DNA from: Viola odorata
Lineage: Eukaryota > Streptophyta > Magnoliopsida > Malpighiales > Violaceae
Assembly: GCA_963691705.1 (NCBI GenBank)
Contig: OY829546.1
Location: 31,528,040-31,592,039, forward strand
Reading direction: 5' to 3'
Length of the DNA: 64,000 bases
In this document: piece after piece, positions 32,523 to 43,491 of the stretch
Layout of the letters: the number at the start of each line of letters is the position of its first letter
How positions within the stretch are numbered: position 1 is the first letter of the stretch
Notes under the pieces: model-generated
Databases searched by the model: none
What the model saw: only the letters and a program-made list of their open reading frames with translations
Told to the model about the DNA's origin: nothing
Position numbers and translations under genes: made by a program

Positions 32523-33731
32523 CTACTGCTGCTGAGGTGCACCTTGATTCTGATTCTGATTTGGAGGAATTGGATCTCTCCATCTGAAGTTTGGATGTGC
32601 CCTCCACGCGTATTGGTTACTTCCTTGGGGAAAGTTTTGCATGCTTCCTTGGTTTTGTGGATATACTGCATTGACCTGACTCACATCATCCGGATGCTGC
32701 ACCATATAGCAGTTGTTAGTCTGGTGGTCTTGCTGCTGGCATATCCCACAAAAAGATGCTACTTGCTCTTGGTTCTGACTTCCTGAAGACATTGAACCTA
32801 AAATATTAACAGAGAGGGTTTTAACCATATCAGTTAAATCATTAAGCTTTTGTTCAACATTAATTGCATTTATGGAAGAAGAAGAAGAATTTCTATCCGA
32901 AATTGTGTTATTTTGGCAATTGTCTGCCAATGTTTGGAGCAACATTTTTGCTCTTGTAACCGTGAGATCTTGAAGTGCTCTACTTGCGGCTGAGTCCACT
33001 TTTTCCTTGCTACTTGGGAGCATCCCATCGTAGAAATATTGTATCATGGTATTGTCTGCTACGCCATGAGTGGGGCAAACTTCTTGCAAATCTCGGAACC
33101 TCTGGTGGTACTCACTGAAATTTTCACCGCTTCTTTGTTGAATTGCTGCCATGTCTTTCCTGGCTATCCCCGCCTTCGTTGCATTCCAATACTTGTTAAG
33201 GAACATCATGGACATCTCCGCCCACGTGTTGATGGTATTATGAGGCAAACTGTAAAACCAGTTCTGAGCTCCCCCTTCTAGAGAGCTTGGAAAGGCCTTT
33301 AGCTTTGCTCTCTCCATGTTTACAGTGGTTGGTTTCATAATGTCACACTGGACATGTAAATTTCTTAGATGCTTGAATGGGTTTTCATTGGAATGGCCGT
33401 AGAACTTGGGAAGGTTGGCCACCATGTTGGTCTTTATGGACCAATCATTAGCTACAGGAGGTAGATTAATACAGGAAAAGGTCTCCTGTTCTGCTATTTT
33501 GTTCAGCTCTCTCATTGTTGGTTCTGGTTGCTGGTCCGCCATGTCTTGGTCTGTATCTAGGCCAAGACCGTGGTCTAGACTATATTCTGCTTCGGAGTTA
33601 GAACTTTCCGATTCGCTTTCTTCTTGGGCTGCTCTCAGTCGAGCTTGCCTCCTCAGCTGTGCTTCGGTCCTAGTGAGATTGGGATTGATGGGTAACAAAT
33701 CTTGTTCTCTACTCGAGGACCTGGTCATCAA
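32523..33731 (-). CDS. Element F gag, 402 codons
   Basis: It starts MMTRSSSREQ about 50 bp after the primer-binding site and ends at TAG (32523-32525), after which pol continues in the same frame. The capsid region has LPKFYGHSNENPFKHLRNL, GGAQNWFYSLP and QRSGENFSEYHQRFRDL, typical of Athila Gag. The zinc knuckle CGICQQQDHQTNNC is near 32700-32760, followed by a Gln/Asn-rich tail. The stop context is CAG UAG CAA CCU. A three-unit 12-bp array lies in the N-terminal part (33543-33580). Confidence 0.88.
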   Translation of the reverse strand: MMTRSSSREQDLLPINPNLTRTEAQLRRQARLRAAQEESESESSNSEAEYSLDHGLGLDTDQDMADQQPEPTMRELNKIAEQETFSCINLPPVANDWSIKTNMVANLPKFYGHSNENPFKHLRNLHVQCDIMKPTTVNMERAKLKAFPSSLEGGAQNWFYSLPHNTINTWAEMSMMFLNKYWNATKAGIARKDMAAIQQRSGENFSEYHQRFRDLQEVCPTHGVADNTMIQYFYDGMLPSSKEKVDSAASRALQDLTVTRAKMLLQTLADNCQNNTISDRNSSSSSINAINVEQKLNDLTDMVKTLSVNILGSMSSGSQNQEQVASFCGICQQQDHQTNNCYMVQHPDDVSQVNAVYPQNQGSMQNFPQGSNQYAWRAHPNFRWRDPIPPNQNQNQGAPQQQ

Positions 33732-33782
33732 CTGTCATAAAATAAAATAAAATAAAACAAGAACTACAAATACCGTTAGAGA

Positions 33783-33800
33783 TCCCCGGCAACGGCGCCA
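33783..33800 (-). other. Element F primer-binding site
   Basis: The minus strand reads TGGCGCCGTTGCCGGGGA, 5 bp after the 5' LTR. It is complementary to the 3' end expected for plant Asp-tRNA, as in other Athila elements. Confidence 0.85.
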
Positions 33801-33805
33801 AAATT

Positions 33806-35343
33806 TGATCGCGCGTCGAACACGTCAAATATAGTAGTGAAATAGTTATGGAATTGGGGGTAGAAATATAACTTATCACTGTCTACAAAGATTTGTAGAT
33901 GATGGTAAGAGGATCGTCCACAGAGACCTCTAGGAAACGTAGTTCTTGAGTTTGACTTCCTCGTCACTGAATTTGGGTTTGGTTGGTATCTAAAACTGAA
34001 AGACAAAACAAAAAGGAAGTGAAAATAGTTTAAAGTAGTATTGGCCAGAGTCTAGGCCAAGACTAGGGTCTAGATTAGGAATAAGTCTAGTGATATGGAA
34101 TTCCAGGTAAGGGTGATATGAGAGCTTGCGTTCTTATGACTCGATCACGGACTCTAGGATGTTCATCTCTTCGTTTGTAGTACTGCTATAGAGTGGAGGT
34201 ACTCCTGTTCACTCCTGTCTTCCCTCCTCTTCAAATTACCTGGCGGGTACTCCCTCTCCTGATAATCCTAGCCAAGGGACACCTTGCGGGTTAAAGGGTT
34301 TATCCATTTGACTACTGTCTTGAATGGTTGCTCACCTCTTCAATGGTACAGGGGAAGACAGTACCTAGGTCAAGGTGTTTCCCCACGGAAACCCTAGGTT
34401 GTCAATCTGGTCTTGACCTAGATTACCTATTCTTCTAGTCTGGCGCGAGACTAGTCACCTACTTCGTCTAGCCGGCGGGTACTCCCTCTCCTTCTAGGCT
34501 GGTTACAACTCTTCTCTACTAGGGTACAAGGATGATCAAACCTTGCCTCTAGTGAGTAAGCGATAGATTAAGTTCAAGAAATAAATAAATACAAAGGAAG
34601 AGATTATTAAGTACGAAAGATGCCTCACGAGTGCATAAGAACTTCAGCTCATCAACCCTTACCAAGAATGGGTGTTTAGTTACTCATACTCATGAATAAA
34701 AAGGTAAAGTATTTAATTGCATAAATAATATAAATCCGAGATAATAAAATCCGGAGCAAAGTGTAACAATGTCGAACTAAGAAAAGAGAAGAAGGATTGC
34801 ATCGCGTTCGATCTGGACAGAGGTGAATAATGTCTTGCTAAAATAGCCCTCAGAACCTCTGTCCCAATCCAACTCTAATCCCTAGAAAATCTCCTAAAAG
34901 ATTATTACAATTAATTGTTCTTAAAAATGGAAACTAAATCGCTAAATAATAAAGAGGGAGATCCCATTCGGGATTCTACATAAGATTGTCTTCAGATCCC
35001 TCTAAAATAGCGGAACAGCTGCTACGTGCCAGCTGTAAGAGTCCAACGCTGAAAGCGGTCCAAACGCTCCAAAGTGCTGTCTTTATCGCGAAAACGTCTT
35101 GGCCGCAGTCTTGGCCAAGACAATCCTGGTATGCGCGCTACGTCAGATGCGAATATGTCTAGGCCAAGATCTAGGCCTAGACTCGGGTAATGCTGCTCCA
35201 GCTCTCTTCTGTTCAGATTCCTCAAAAGCTGCCTTCCAGATCAGATGTGCTAAGATGTGGGAAAACAAGGATAAATCAGCAGATTTACTGTCCAAAATAA
35301 CTAGTAAATGGACAATAAAACATGATGAAATACAATGCAATCA
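33806..35343 (-). repeat. Element F 5' LTR
   Basis: 1538 bp, paired with 22728-24265. Most differences from its partner are C/T or G/A transitions. Arrays of the 12-bp unit recur at 34038-34075, 35096-35121 and 35157-35182. Confidence 0.92.
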
Positions 35344-35735
35344 CCGTCATAGGCTACATTTCCATTTCTGTTGTTGTTTAATTTCTTTCTTCTTTTCTTT
35401 CTGTATTTTGAATTATATTCTTGGTAGGACACTATCGTTGTTGCTTCCTTTGCTCCTCCGTCAGACAACATGGAGTTGAGTTATGCGCTGACCGGTTCCA
35501 AGAAGAGACAGCGCTCGGGAGACGAGGGCGGAAACCCCTCTTCCTTTACTACCGGGGCAGAGAATAGGTCTGTGGATGGGTTTGACTCGACGGCTGCTCC
35601 TCAGGGAGAGAATCCTTCAGGATTTTTGGGGAATCTGGGCACTAGAGATACCTTGGAGGCTTCTCCCCATTCTTTCGGCGGTTCCGCTCATGTGTATCCG
35701 TCCAATATGGGATACCAGGATGTCTCATAGGATTT
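35344..35735 (+). repeat. ~392-bp direct repeat flanking element F, right copy
   Basis: It starts exactly at the LTR terminus of F and matches 22314-22705, then continues into unique element C sequence (CTCCGGCTATCAG). It contains its own copy of the exon 3 acceptor (exon from 35428). Confidence 0.85.
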
Positions 35736-36573
35736 CTCCGGCTATCAGCCTCATGGCGTTTATATCGCTTCAGGAGGTTCATCGTCACAGGTCCGCGCTC
35801 CCTTTTCCTTGGGTTTTCTTCCTTCGCGTATCCCCCTCCGGGACCGTTTTGGTGAAGGAGGAGCCACTTTTAACTGTGTAGTAGATCTCGGTCCGCTGAG
35901 TGGGCCCACTGCGGTGACCCATCAAATTGGATTATTCGATCTCCGGAATACTGCTTTGACCGCGTTAGGGGGTGACGGCTCCGATGAGGTTACGCCTTTT
36001 CTAGCTTCTCAAGTATTGGCGTCTGCGCCAGAATGGGTAGCTTTTCTTTCGAGGTCTGTGCTGGACAGGGAAAACTCCGTACGCTCTTCTCTTTTTACCA
36101 ACATGATGTCTTTCCATTACTGGGCGGAGGAAGTGCGAAGTCAAGCCGCTTCCCTCTCCTCCACTTTGAAGGAATTGGAGCGGGAGCGGGATGAGAAGAA
36201 AAAGTGGCTGGAGGAGCACACAAATTTATTGTTGGCTCATCGGGAGCAAGAAAAGGAGCAATCTGCCGCCTTAGCAGCGGAAAAGGCCAAAGTCATCGCT
36301 TTGGAGAATGAGAAATTATCCTGGGAGAATGAGAGATCGTCTCTGATCAAGGAGAAAGCTGCCCTAGAGGAAGAGTCAGCCGATAAGAGCATGTGGCATG
36401 TCGAACAGACTGCCATCACTTTAGTTGATTGTTTTGAGGAAGTCCACGGGGTCGACGCGTACAAACCCGATGAGGTCTCTGCCGCCTTTAAACGAAGATC
36501 AGGGCACATTAACGAGGAAGGCTTTCGCCAGGCTAAAGCGGCAGGCTGGAAAAGGAGGAAACCCGAAGGTTGA

Positions 36574-37150
36574 TGCGCTTTGAGGCTTTATCGCTTTTCC
36601 CTTAGTGACCAATCGTCATTAAGTTTTTGCTATTATTTTGACCATCACCGTTTGTAGCCCCCCTTAAATATTTTGATATGTTCGGACAACTTTATCGCTG
36701 ACTTTCTTTTTGTCTAGTTTTCTGTTTGCGAACTCCTTTGGCGTTATCTTCGCCATATTTATTCCATGCGCTTTCTTTCCCGAACAGACCCTTAGCGTTC
36801 CTGTCAAAATTACGGAACTCGGCCTTGGGCTAGCTTTCCCAATGAGTCTGATGGTATCTCTTCTCATGAGATCCTTGCTCTTTCCGCTGCCCGAAAAGTA
36901 TTCTGCGCATTCTTAATTGTAAATTATCAGTAACAAAAACATGTTACGAGAGACAGTAATTACCCGTAGGAGCCTTTCCGCTGCCATCATAGGGCGTTAC
37001 TCTGGAACCCGTGGAGAATCTCTTTCGCTATCAGCTCTATACTTCACCAGGGATTACACATCTGGTTACTAGCCGGGATTTCACAATTCTCCACGTTTCC
37101 CTATTTTCACGATCGGCCCTTAAGTGCCTCATCTTAGTGAGCTGTCGGAT
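36574..37150. other. Element C region between antisense ORF 4 and the repeat block
   Basis: This is the 3' flank of antisense ORF 4. No ORF is supported. Confidence 0.45.
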
Positions 37151-37575
37151 CGGGACGGCTATCACAAGGCTAGGGAATTTTCACTTTTGGGCGTTGCCCT
37201 CGCGTCTAGAACCGTGTCCTTCCTTAATGACCTGGCTACATCAGCCCAGCCGTTAAGATAGGAGTCTTGTTTCTAGACGGAGTTTCTATTTTTTTGGGGC
37301 GTGCCTCTTCTTGATAGGCCGTCTCCATGAGAACGGTCCGTACAAGGAAAAGATTTTTCACTCCCAAAGATACCGGGTGGTGCCCTCACTTAATGAGCCG
37401 TCTGATCAAGATCTGTCATCACAAGGGTAGGACTTTTCACCCCCGGGGGCGTCTAGGATCTTTCAATCCGACGCTATTCAAGGTATGTTGGGTAGTGCCC
37501 TTACTTAATGGGCCATCTGATCAGGACCGACCATCACAAGGATAGGACTTTTCACTTCTCCAAGATACCCCCTTT
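37151..37575. repeat. Tandem-repeat block at the convergent ends of pol and antisense ORF 4 (element C)
   Basis: About five units of 80-120 bp carry GGATAGGACTTTTCAC-like and GAGCCGTCTGATCAAGA-like phrases (for example near 37162, 37339, 37420 and 37540). Element E has the same block in inverse orientation at about 60119-60570. It lies where the pol and antisense transcripts would meet end to end. Confidence 0.65.
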
Positions 37576-37671
37576 TTATCTGCACAAGAGCAACCACAAA
37601 AACCCACGAAAGCTCTCTCATCGAGCGTTAGTCATGGTTAGGGTTGGCATAAATCAAAGGTGCAGATAAAA

Positions 37672-40539
37672 TTAAATTCTAGCATAATATAGCTTCAAGC
37701 GAGCGATATTCCAAGAGTTGGATAGGGGTGTACCATCGAGTGTCTCCAGGCGATAGGCTCCTTTCCCGACAACGTGGGTGACACGATATGGTCCTTCCCA
37801 GTTTGGACTGAGTTTCCCCATTCGTTGTCCTGCCGCTCGCTTGTCTCTGAGCACCAGGTCACCAGCTTTCAGCAACCGCTCTTTAATGCGCCTGTTATGA
37901 TATCGGGCCATCTTTCGTTTATAATGTTGCGTTTTCAGAAGGATTTCTTCTCGGACTTCTGGTAACACATCCATGTTAGCTCGTAACCTTTCCTCATTTA
38001 GTTCCTCACGAAAGTGGGCCACCCGTAGGCTCATGGTTCCAATTTCTACTGGTGTGACGGCTTCGGTCCCGAAGGCCAACGCGAAGGGCGTCTCCCCGGT
38101 ACTAGTCTTAACGGTCATGCGGTATGCCCACATCACGTATAGTAGCTCATCAACCCATTTCTTTTTAGACCCTTATAGATTTTTCTTAATACCGCTGAGG
38201 ATGCTCCGATTGGTCACTTCCGCTTGCCCATTAGTTTGCGAGTGAGCTACGGAGGAAAAACGTTGTTTGATTCCGAATTCTGAGCATTGGTCTTGAAAGA
38301 ATTGGCTGGTGAACTGCGTCCCATTGTCGCTGACGAGGACACGGGGTACGCCAAATCTCATGATAACTTGATGTTTAAAGAAACGCCAAGTTTTTTCTGC
38401 CGTGATTGTGGCGACCGCTTCAGCCTCTGCCCATTTAGTGAAATAGTCTACCGCCACTATCACAAATTTCAGTTGGGACCTTGCCTTTGGGAATGGACCT
38501 AGGATATCGATCCCCCATTTGGCGAAAGGACAAGGGGCGATAATTTCAGATATTTCGGTGGCAGGTCGCCGAGGAATTTTAGCAAACTCCTGGCACTTAG
38601 GGCAAGCTTGCACATAATTGTGGCAATCTCTTCGAATGGTGGGCCAATAGAATCCGGACCGGAAGACTTGTGCCGCCAGGGTATCGCCTGACACGTGCAT
38701 ACCACACACTCCTTCATGGATTTCGCGCAAGGTGTGAAGACCCTCTTGCCCAGTTATACATTTGGCGGCAGGGTGAGAGAAACATCTTCGAACCAAATCC
38801 CCGTCATAGTACGTACAGTGGGCTGCCTGTTTCAGTACCTTCTTCTTTTCAACGGTATCCTCAGGCAGTTCCTCGTGTTTCAAGTATTTGATTACAGGAA
38901 TTCGCCAGTCGCTATCACGTTCCTCCACACATAAAGACGCTTGCTCCTCCATGAAGGATGGTACCGATAGCTCACGATAATATATGTCCTTGGGTATGAA
39001 CGCTTCCGGGTTTGCGGCCAATTTCGCTAGGTTGTCTGCTTCAGCGTTTTCCTCCCGGGGAATATGCTCAAAGCTGACTTGCATGCCCTCTTTCTTTATT
39101 TCCAACAGTTCTCGCTTCACTTTGGCGAGATACTGAATCATGATGGGTTCTCGGGCCTGAGAGTGCCCCAAGACCTGGTCCATTATTAACTTGGAATCAC
39201 CACAAATTTTTAGACGCAGGTCTCCTGTTCTTCCAGTATCATGCCTTCCTTTAGAAGAAAGCTCCTTTCCAATTCTGAGCCCGGCTAGCAACGCCTCATA
39301 CACTGCCGCGTTATTGGATAACGGCTGTAGGATTCGGATGGCGTATCATATTTGCATATCAAGCGGCCCATTTATAAAGATTCCAGCTCCAGCTAGCTCT
39401 TGGTTTTTAGCCCCATCTACATGGACGATCCAGAGATCCGTATAGGTTTCCGGGAATGGGAGATCCATATCGCCCCATTCCGCTTCAGGTACGTCTTCTA
39501 AAGGATCCTCTGTAAATGTGCATTCCGCTATGAAATCAGCCAGGATCTGAGCCTTTACAGACGGTCTAGACTGATACCTCAATCTATACTGTTCCAATTC
39601 GAGTGCCCAGATCAACATCCTTTCGGAAAATTCAGGCTTTCGAAAGATCCTTTTTAAAGGCTGGTCTGTGAGTACGATGACGGAATAAGACTGAAAGTAT
39701 CGGTTCATTTTGCGGGTGGCTTGTATAAGAGCGAACGCTATCTTTTCGATTCGGGCGTACCGCAATTCCGCATCTTTAAGAACGTGGCTCACAAAATAGA
39801 CTGGGCGATGAGAGTGGTTGTCGTCGCGAACAAGGACGGCACTGACCACTTCGTCTGCAGCGCCAAGATACAAATATAAGGTATCGCCTGCCTCGGGCCT
39901 TGTCAATAATAAATCAGACGACAGATAATCTTTCAGGCCGATAAATGCTTCCTCACAGTCAGGGGTCCACCCGAACGAAGCTTTTTTCCGTATAACTTTG
40001 AAGAAAGGGAGACACTTCTCTCCTTGCTTAGAAATGAATCGTCCAAGGGCGATGACTCGCCCTGTGAGTCTTTGTACTTCTTTGACAGTTCTTGGCGATA
40101 TCATGTCTTGTATCGCTTTGATCTTCAAAGGGTTAGGCAGAATACCCTTTTGGCTAACGACGTAGCCCAAGAATTTTCCCGTTTGGAATGCGAACATGCA
40201 TTTTCGGGGATTCAGCTTCATGCGATACCTTTTCATTACATCAAAGACTTCCTTTAAGTCTCGTAGGTGATCTTGAAAACTCGTACTTTTTACCAATATA
40301 TCATCGACGTACGCCTCTACGTTCCTCCCAATTTGTTCTTCAAATATTTTGTTGGCCATTCGTTGGAACGTTACCCCGGCGTTTTTCAATCCGAACGGCA
40401 TCGCCGTGTAACAGTATGTGGCCTTTGGAGTGAGAAACGCAGTCTTTTCTTCATCTTCCCGGGCCATGGGAATTTGATGGTATCCGGAGTTGGCATCCAG
40501 TGAGCTTAAATAAGCGTATCCAGCAGTCTGATCAACCAA
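37672..40539 (-). pseudogene. Element C pol: RT (part), RNase H, archaeal RNase H, integrase
   Basis: One frame with stops at about 39345, 38172 and 38138. RT has YVDDILVKS near 40290-40315 and MPFGLKNAGVTF. RNase H follows (LYLYLGAADEVVSAVLV). The second RNase H (WIVHVDGAKNQELAGAGIF, MYEALLAGLRIG, CGDSKLIMDQV) is the archaeal-type domain of Tat elements. Integrase has the HHCC finger (CGMHVSG, CPKCQEF) and a core with WGIDILGPFP, VSDNGTQF and QTNGQAEVTNRS, and ends in LSPNWEGPYRV and SNSWNIARLK. A deletion just upstream (near 40660) removes about 46 RT residues relative to E and shifts the frame. Confidence 0.88.
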
Positions 40540-40652
40540 CTGATCTATTCAAGGAAGCGGGTAACAATCTTTAGGGCAGGCATCATTTAAATCAGTAAAG
40601 TCGATGCACATGCTCCAATCCCCATTGGGCTTAGGAACAAGAACGGGGTTCG

Positions 40653-43457
40653 CTAGTCAGGTGGGATATTTATTTCACGCGATATTCCTGGCATATCCGC
40701 GGGTTTCCACGCGAAGTCTCCTTGGCATTTGTTCAGTAGCCGGGCCAGTTGGAGGTTTTCCGCTGGGCTAAGTTTTTCACTAATCAGGAAACTTGCCTCC
40801 TCTATTCCGATTGCTGGAACGGGCACCATCTTGTCCAGAGGTTGGGCACGCTTCTCATCGCTTTGTTCATAGGGGTCTGCCGCTATACACACGTACCTAT
40901 CGCAGCTTCTTTGGGTCATGAGCGAATAACATTCAGCTGCTAGTTTTTGATCACCCTTTATGGTTACCACCCCATCCCAGGAGGGTTACTTCATCTTCAG
41001 ATGCTTCTGAGATATCACTGCGCCAAAGCGGTTAAGGAAAGGTCGTCCGAGTACGACATTGTAGGGCAAATTCAGATCCACGACAAGGAATAACAAGTTC
41101 TCTGATCGCTTGTAGGTGTCTTCTCGGAAATATATAGGCAGGGTAATCACCCCCATAACAGGGATTGGAACTCCATCAACGCCGACTATAGGCCGTTTAC
41201 TAGGTGTTAGCTCATTAGTAGGGCGTTTCATGAGGTTGTAGGCTTCCAGCGAAAAGAGATTCACCGCACTCCCATTATCAATGAGAGTTCTTCTGATTCC
41301 ATGGCTAGCGATGACGGGCGTAACTACCAAAGCATCATTGTGTGGGTAGACGACGCCTTTCTCATCTTCTTCAGAAAAGGACAGTACCATTCGATCTAAA
41401 ATGCCTATCGCATCTCCTTTTTTCATCGTGTCATCTCGTGCGCGTTTGTCTCCTTTCGGGAACGTCAGCTGCTCTGACTCGTCCATATAGGGAGTTCCTC
41501 CCGCAATGATATTAATCATGGGAATATACTCGTCATCAACCGTGAGAGCCTCCCTATCTTTCCCTCCGGGAATATTACCCTTTTGCTGGTCGTGAGGAGG
41601 AACGGGTCGTTCATTCGCTGTCCTTTTCATGAGAGTATTGCGGGCATCTTCTCTTATTTGGGTGGCGAATTCTCCCAAATATCCTTCTTCAACCAATCGT
41701 TCTATCGCGGCTTTTAAGTCTCTACACGCCTCCGTGGAATGGCCTCTGGCTTTGTGGAATTTACAATAAGCATTTTCTCTTCTCCCTAAAAATACTCCTG
41801 GTTTTGCAGGCGCGGGGTAGCGGATGGGAAGATTTCGCTGTTCCGCTATCGCTAAAATTTCGGCCCTTGGCACATTAAGGGAAGGAAAATCTGGGTCGTA
41901 CGTTCGATTTTTATAAGAATCCCCGCGCCGCCGAGTGGGGGAGCCACTGGTTTTTCCCTTCAGAAAATTACCCCTTTGTCTGTCAGAGGTCTTGGGGATA
42001 TGATCCTTCCGCCTAGCGTAATCATCGATAATGTGGTCATCGGGTAGAGGCTTCGCAGGAGCAGCAGTGATTTGAGATGCCCCCTACGGCACACTGTACG
42101 TTCGATCTCTGTTTTCTTCTTCTTCCATTTTCGCGTAATTGTGGGCTTTAAGTCTCAACGCGTCTAAAGTCAATGGGGGGTCCACCATAAGTGCGTCTTT
42201 CAGCTTCCCATAACGGAAATTTCTTTTCAGAGCTTATATAGCAAAATCGATAGTAACGCCCGGCGTTAAGGACATTTCCAGATCGAAGCGGCTGAGAAAA
42301 TCCTTCAAGGATTCTTGAGGCATTCGCTGTATGTCAAATAACGCGGCGGCAGATTTTCTGATTGGAATTGCGGTGCTAAATCTGCTCCGAAATTTAGATT
42401 CTAACTGTGAGAAATTACTAATGGATCCACCAGGGAGACCTTCAAACCAGAGACGCGCAACGCCCGATAGCATCATAACAAATATTTGGCATAGTGCCGC
42501 ATCGCTATGGGTCTGAAACTGAACAAAATCTTTCACTTTATTGATATGTGAGATGGGATCTTTCGTACCATCATAAGTGTCAGTGGGAAGCTTTACACGT
42601 CGACTGACTCGGTGACGCCTTATGCGACGGCTAAATGGGTGGCCCGATGTATCATCAAGAATTTCACGCGCTTGACGCGGGGGAGACATGTTAGCTTGAC
42701 GCCCTCTATCTCGCGGTTCTGGAGTAAGATGTCGCCTAGGAGATCGATTGCGACTCCTGCGCGAACGACTTCGATACCTCCGGCTACTGGACCTGTCACT
42801 GTATTCAGGAGACAAACTTCTGTGGACTCCTTCCCTCCGTCCGTCCCACCGGTTCCTAACCCCCTCAAGTTGCCTGTCTCCTTGTAGGAGGAGACGTTGC
42901 GGCATTTGCGGTACATAAGCCTCTACTCTTCCTTGAGCAAGCTGCCCAGCGCTACTCAGAGGATTTCCAGCAGGTAAAGGCATCTGGAGGTTTTCTGAAA
43001 ACAACGGTGACAAAGGTCGATCAGCGACAATAGATGGAGTAAACATGATGCGAGGAGGGAGACCAGATCCAGAAGCACCGGGAGTGCCTCTTGTGGCCAT
43101 TTCAGTCAAATATTCCAGTCGAGAACGAAGGGTCGCTATTTCCATTGCGAAAGGATGTTCACGGTTGAGTGTATATTCTCTCGAAAGAGGAGTGGAGAAG
43201 TCGGATCCCGCCATCTGAGATGACAAAATGTCTGTTTGCGAGGAGACCACTCCTCCAGCAATTCCAGCCGAATGGTCCAGGGGTCCTGAAATAATTGGTT
43301 GTGTCGTCATAGAGAGATCAGCAGTAGCAAAGGGAAAAAGCCGCCTGCGGATTTGGAAAGGGATATTAGAGGATGATGATCGGATCGACTCCGATCCTGT
43401 GATCATGACCGTTCCAATCTTCCGACTAAACGGAGCTTGGCTATTAAGGACGCTCAC
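40653..43457 (-). pseudogene. Element C gag, protease and start of RT
   Basis: Gag begins MSVLNSQAPF (43457), just after the primer-binding region, and includes an Arg/Ser-rich stretch (RYRSRSRRSRNRSPRR) and the Tat capsid region (YDGTKDPISHINKVKDFV, WFEGLPGGSI). After a stop near 42232 the same frame continues with the CX2HX4HX4C-like knuckle CKFHKARGHSTEAC, the protease site TLIDNGSAVNLFS (about 41260-41300) and GRPFLNRFGAV. A stop near 40984 follows, then the RT lead-in to about 40660, where a deletion ends the frame. Confidence 0.86.
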
Positions 43458-43470
43458 TTAATATACCAAA

Positions 43471-43491
43471 GCTCTCAATGAAAGCACCATT
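43471..43491 (-). other. Element C primer-binding region
   Basis: The minus strand reads AATGGTGCTTTCATTGAGAGC directly after the 5' LTR. The same sequence follows the LTR of E (54086 on). I cannot assign the tRNA. Confidence 0.6.

Larger units (their letters stand above)
22728..35343 (-). mobile_element. Element F: Athila-lineage retrotransposon with env-like region
   Basis: LTRs are 22728-24265 (3') and 33806-35343 (5'), each 1538 bp, TGAT..ATCA, with about 19 hand-counted differences. The primer-binding site (33783-33800) has the 18-nt Asp-tRNA-type sequence usual in Athila. The polypurine tract is 24266-24282. Gag (33731-32523) and pol (32495-28068) share one frame, separated by a single TAG. 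An env-like region lies between pol and the 3' LTR (27533-25361). It is inserted in antisense ORF 4 of element C. It is the most intact element here, and the only one carrying the dispersed 12-bp GTCTTGGCC arrays. Confidence 0.92.
21173..36573 (+). pseudogene. Antisense ORF 4 of element C, three exons, split by element F
   Basis: Exon 1 is 21173-21884, exon 2 is 21955-22296, and exon 3 starts at 22398 and resumes after F to end at 36573. Introns are 70 and 101 bp, GT..AG. The N-terminal domain is the one in ORF 3 (GFRLPIDPFVQELL, YCCVYAFLELC, PSLLLLKSVFKL, CRGVITISPRFDDD). Exon 2 carries an RRRLRRAQ basic run and a Ser/Ala-rich segment with GKKKRKTR. Exon 3 ends in a long coiled coil (about 36150-36400) and a conserved MWHVEQTAITLVDCFEEVHG block. 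A one-base frameshift near 22028 and a CAG-to-TAG change near 35728 add to the disruption by F. Element E carries a copy with matching introns. Function is unknown. Confidence 0.75.
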
